Assembly (NCBI GenBank): GCA_002402635.1
Contig: DHGE01000175.1
Location: 1 to 5,877, forward strand
Source of the DNA: Deferribacterales bacterium UBA4806
Lineage (GTDB): Bacteria > Chrysiogenota > Deferribacteres > Deferribacterales > UBA228
DNA length: 5,877 nucleotides
Reading direction: 5' to 3'
Position 1 is the first letter of the stretch, and each line of letters begins with the position of its first letter. Made by a program: the position numbers and the translations under genes. Below are positions 5,823 to 5,877 of this stretch, in pieces. A model generated the notes under the pieces. That model did not search any database. It worked only from the letters and a program-made list of their open reading frames with translations, and had not been told where the DNA came from.

Positions 5823-5877
5823 ATGAAATTTATTTTAAATATTTTTTTTATACTTGTAGTGCTTGTTTTAATAGCAA
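5823..5877 (+). CDS. N-terminus of a secreted or membrane protein (partial)
   Basis: Starting at ATG 5823, 18 codons read MKFILNIFFILVVLVLIA and run off the window edge. One lysine followed by an unbroken hydrophobic stretch looks like a signal peptide or first membrane helix. No strong Shine-Dalgarno precedes it: GAG sits 2 nt away and AGG 12 nt away. The gene diverges from the CDF transporter gene with a 24-bp gap. Nothing about its function can be said from this fragment, and a hydrophobic peptide can arise by chance in AT-rich DNA. Confidence 0.5.
   Translation, partial: MKFILNIFFILVVLVLIA

Noticed and set aside
1..5877. CRISPR arrays, tRNA or rRNA genes, insertion sequences, phage or defence genes
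   Set aside because: I saw no spaced direct repeats, cloverleaf sequences, transposase-like or nuclease-like reading frames, or long terminal inverted repeats on either strand.

Overview
This is an AT-rich stretch (roughly 30% G+C by eye) of an ordinary bacterial chromosome. Two genes have clear GGAG/GGGAG ribosome binding sites. The pairing of a fused 2-oxoacid:ferredoxin oxidoreductase alpha subunit with its TPP-binding beta subunit points to an anaerobe or fermenter with ferredoxin-based metabolism. A low-G+C Firmicutes-like, Thermotogae-like or spirochaete-like host would fit, but the sequence does not settle the lineage.

Layout, left to right. The 3' end of a DNA polymerase III delta subunit gene (holA-like, +) enters from the left edge. 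It converges on a minus-strand gene for an unrecognised protein with about seven membrane segments. A 211-bp divergent spacer with an 18-bp dyad follows, and then a plus-strand transporter of the YeiH/UPF0324 family (putative sulfate exporter). Directly after its stop codon lies a 43-codon open remnant that reads as the C-terminal part of a GAF domain and has no start of its own; it is probably a gene relic. A promoter-like TTTATA-N17-TATAAT then leads into a two-gene operon, korA-korB, whose reading frames overlap by 11 nt. korB converges on a minus-strand CDF-family metal efflux gene, and the two stop codons share the palindrome TTATAA. The start of the CDF gene lies only 24 bp from the start of a divergent plus-strand gene, of which only 18 codons of a signal-peptide-like N-terminus are inside the window.

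Functionally, only korA and korB clearly work together: they encode an enzyme that oxidatively decarboxylates 2-oxoacids to acyl-CoA, with ferredoxin as electron acceptor. The YeiH-like and CDF transporters and the seven-helix protein seem to be separate units, each with its own orientation. I found no CRISPR array, insertion sequence, phage gene, RNA gene or clear new system. The observations most worth a second look are the altered cluster-ligand pattern in KorB, the GAF relic abutting the transporter gene, and the altered core motif of the YeiH-like protein.
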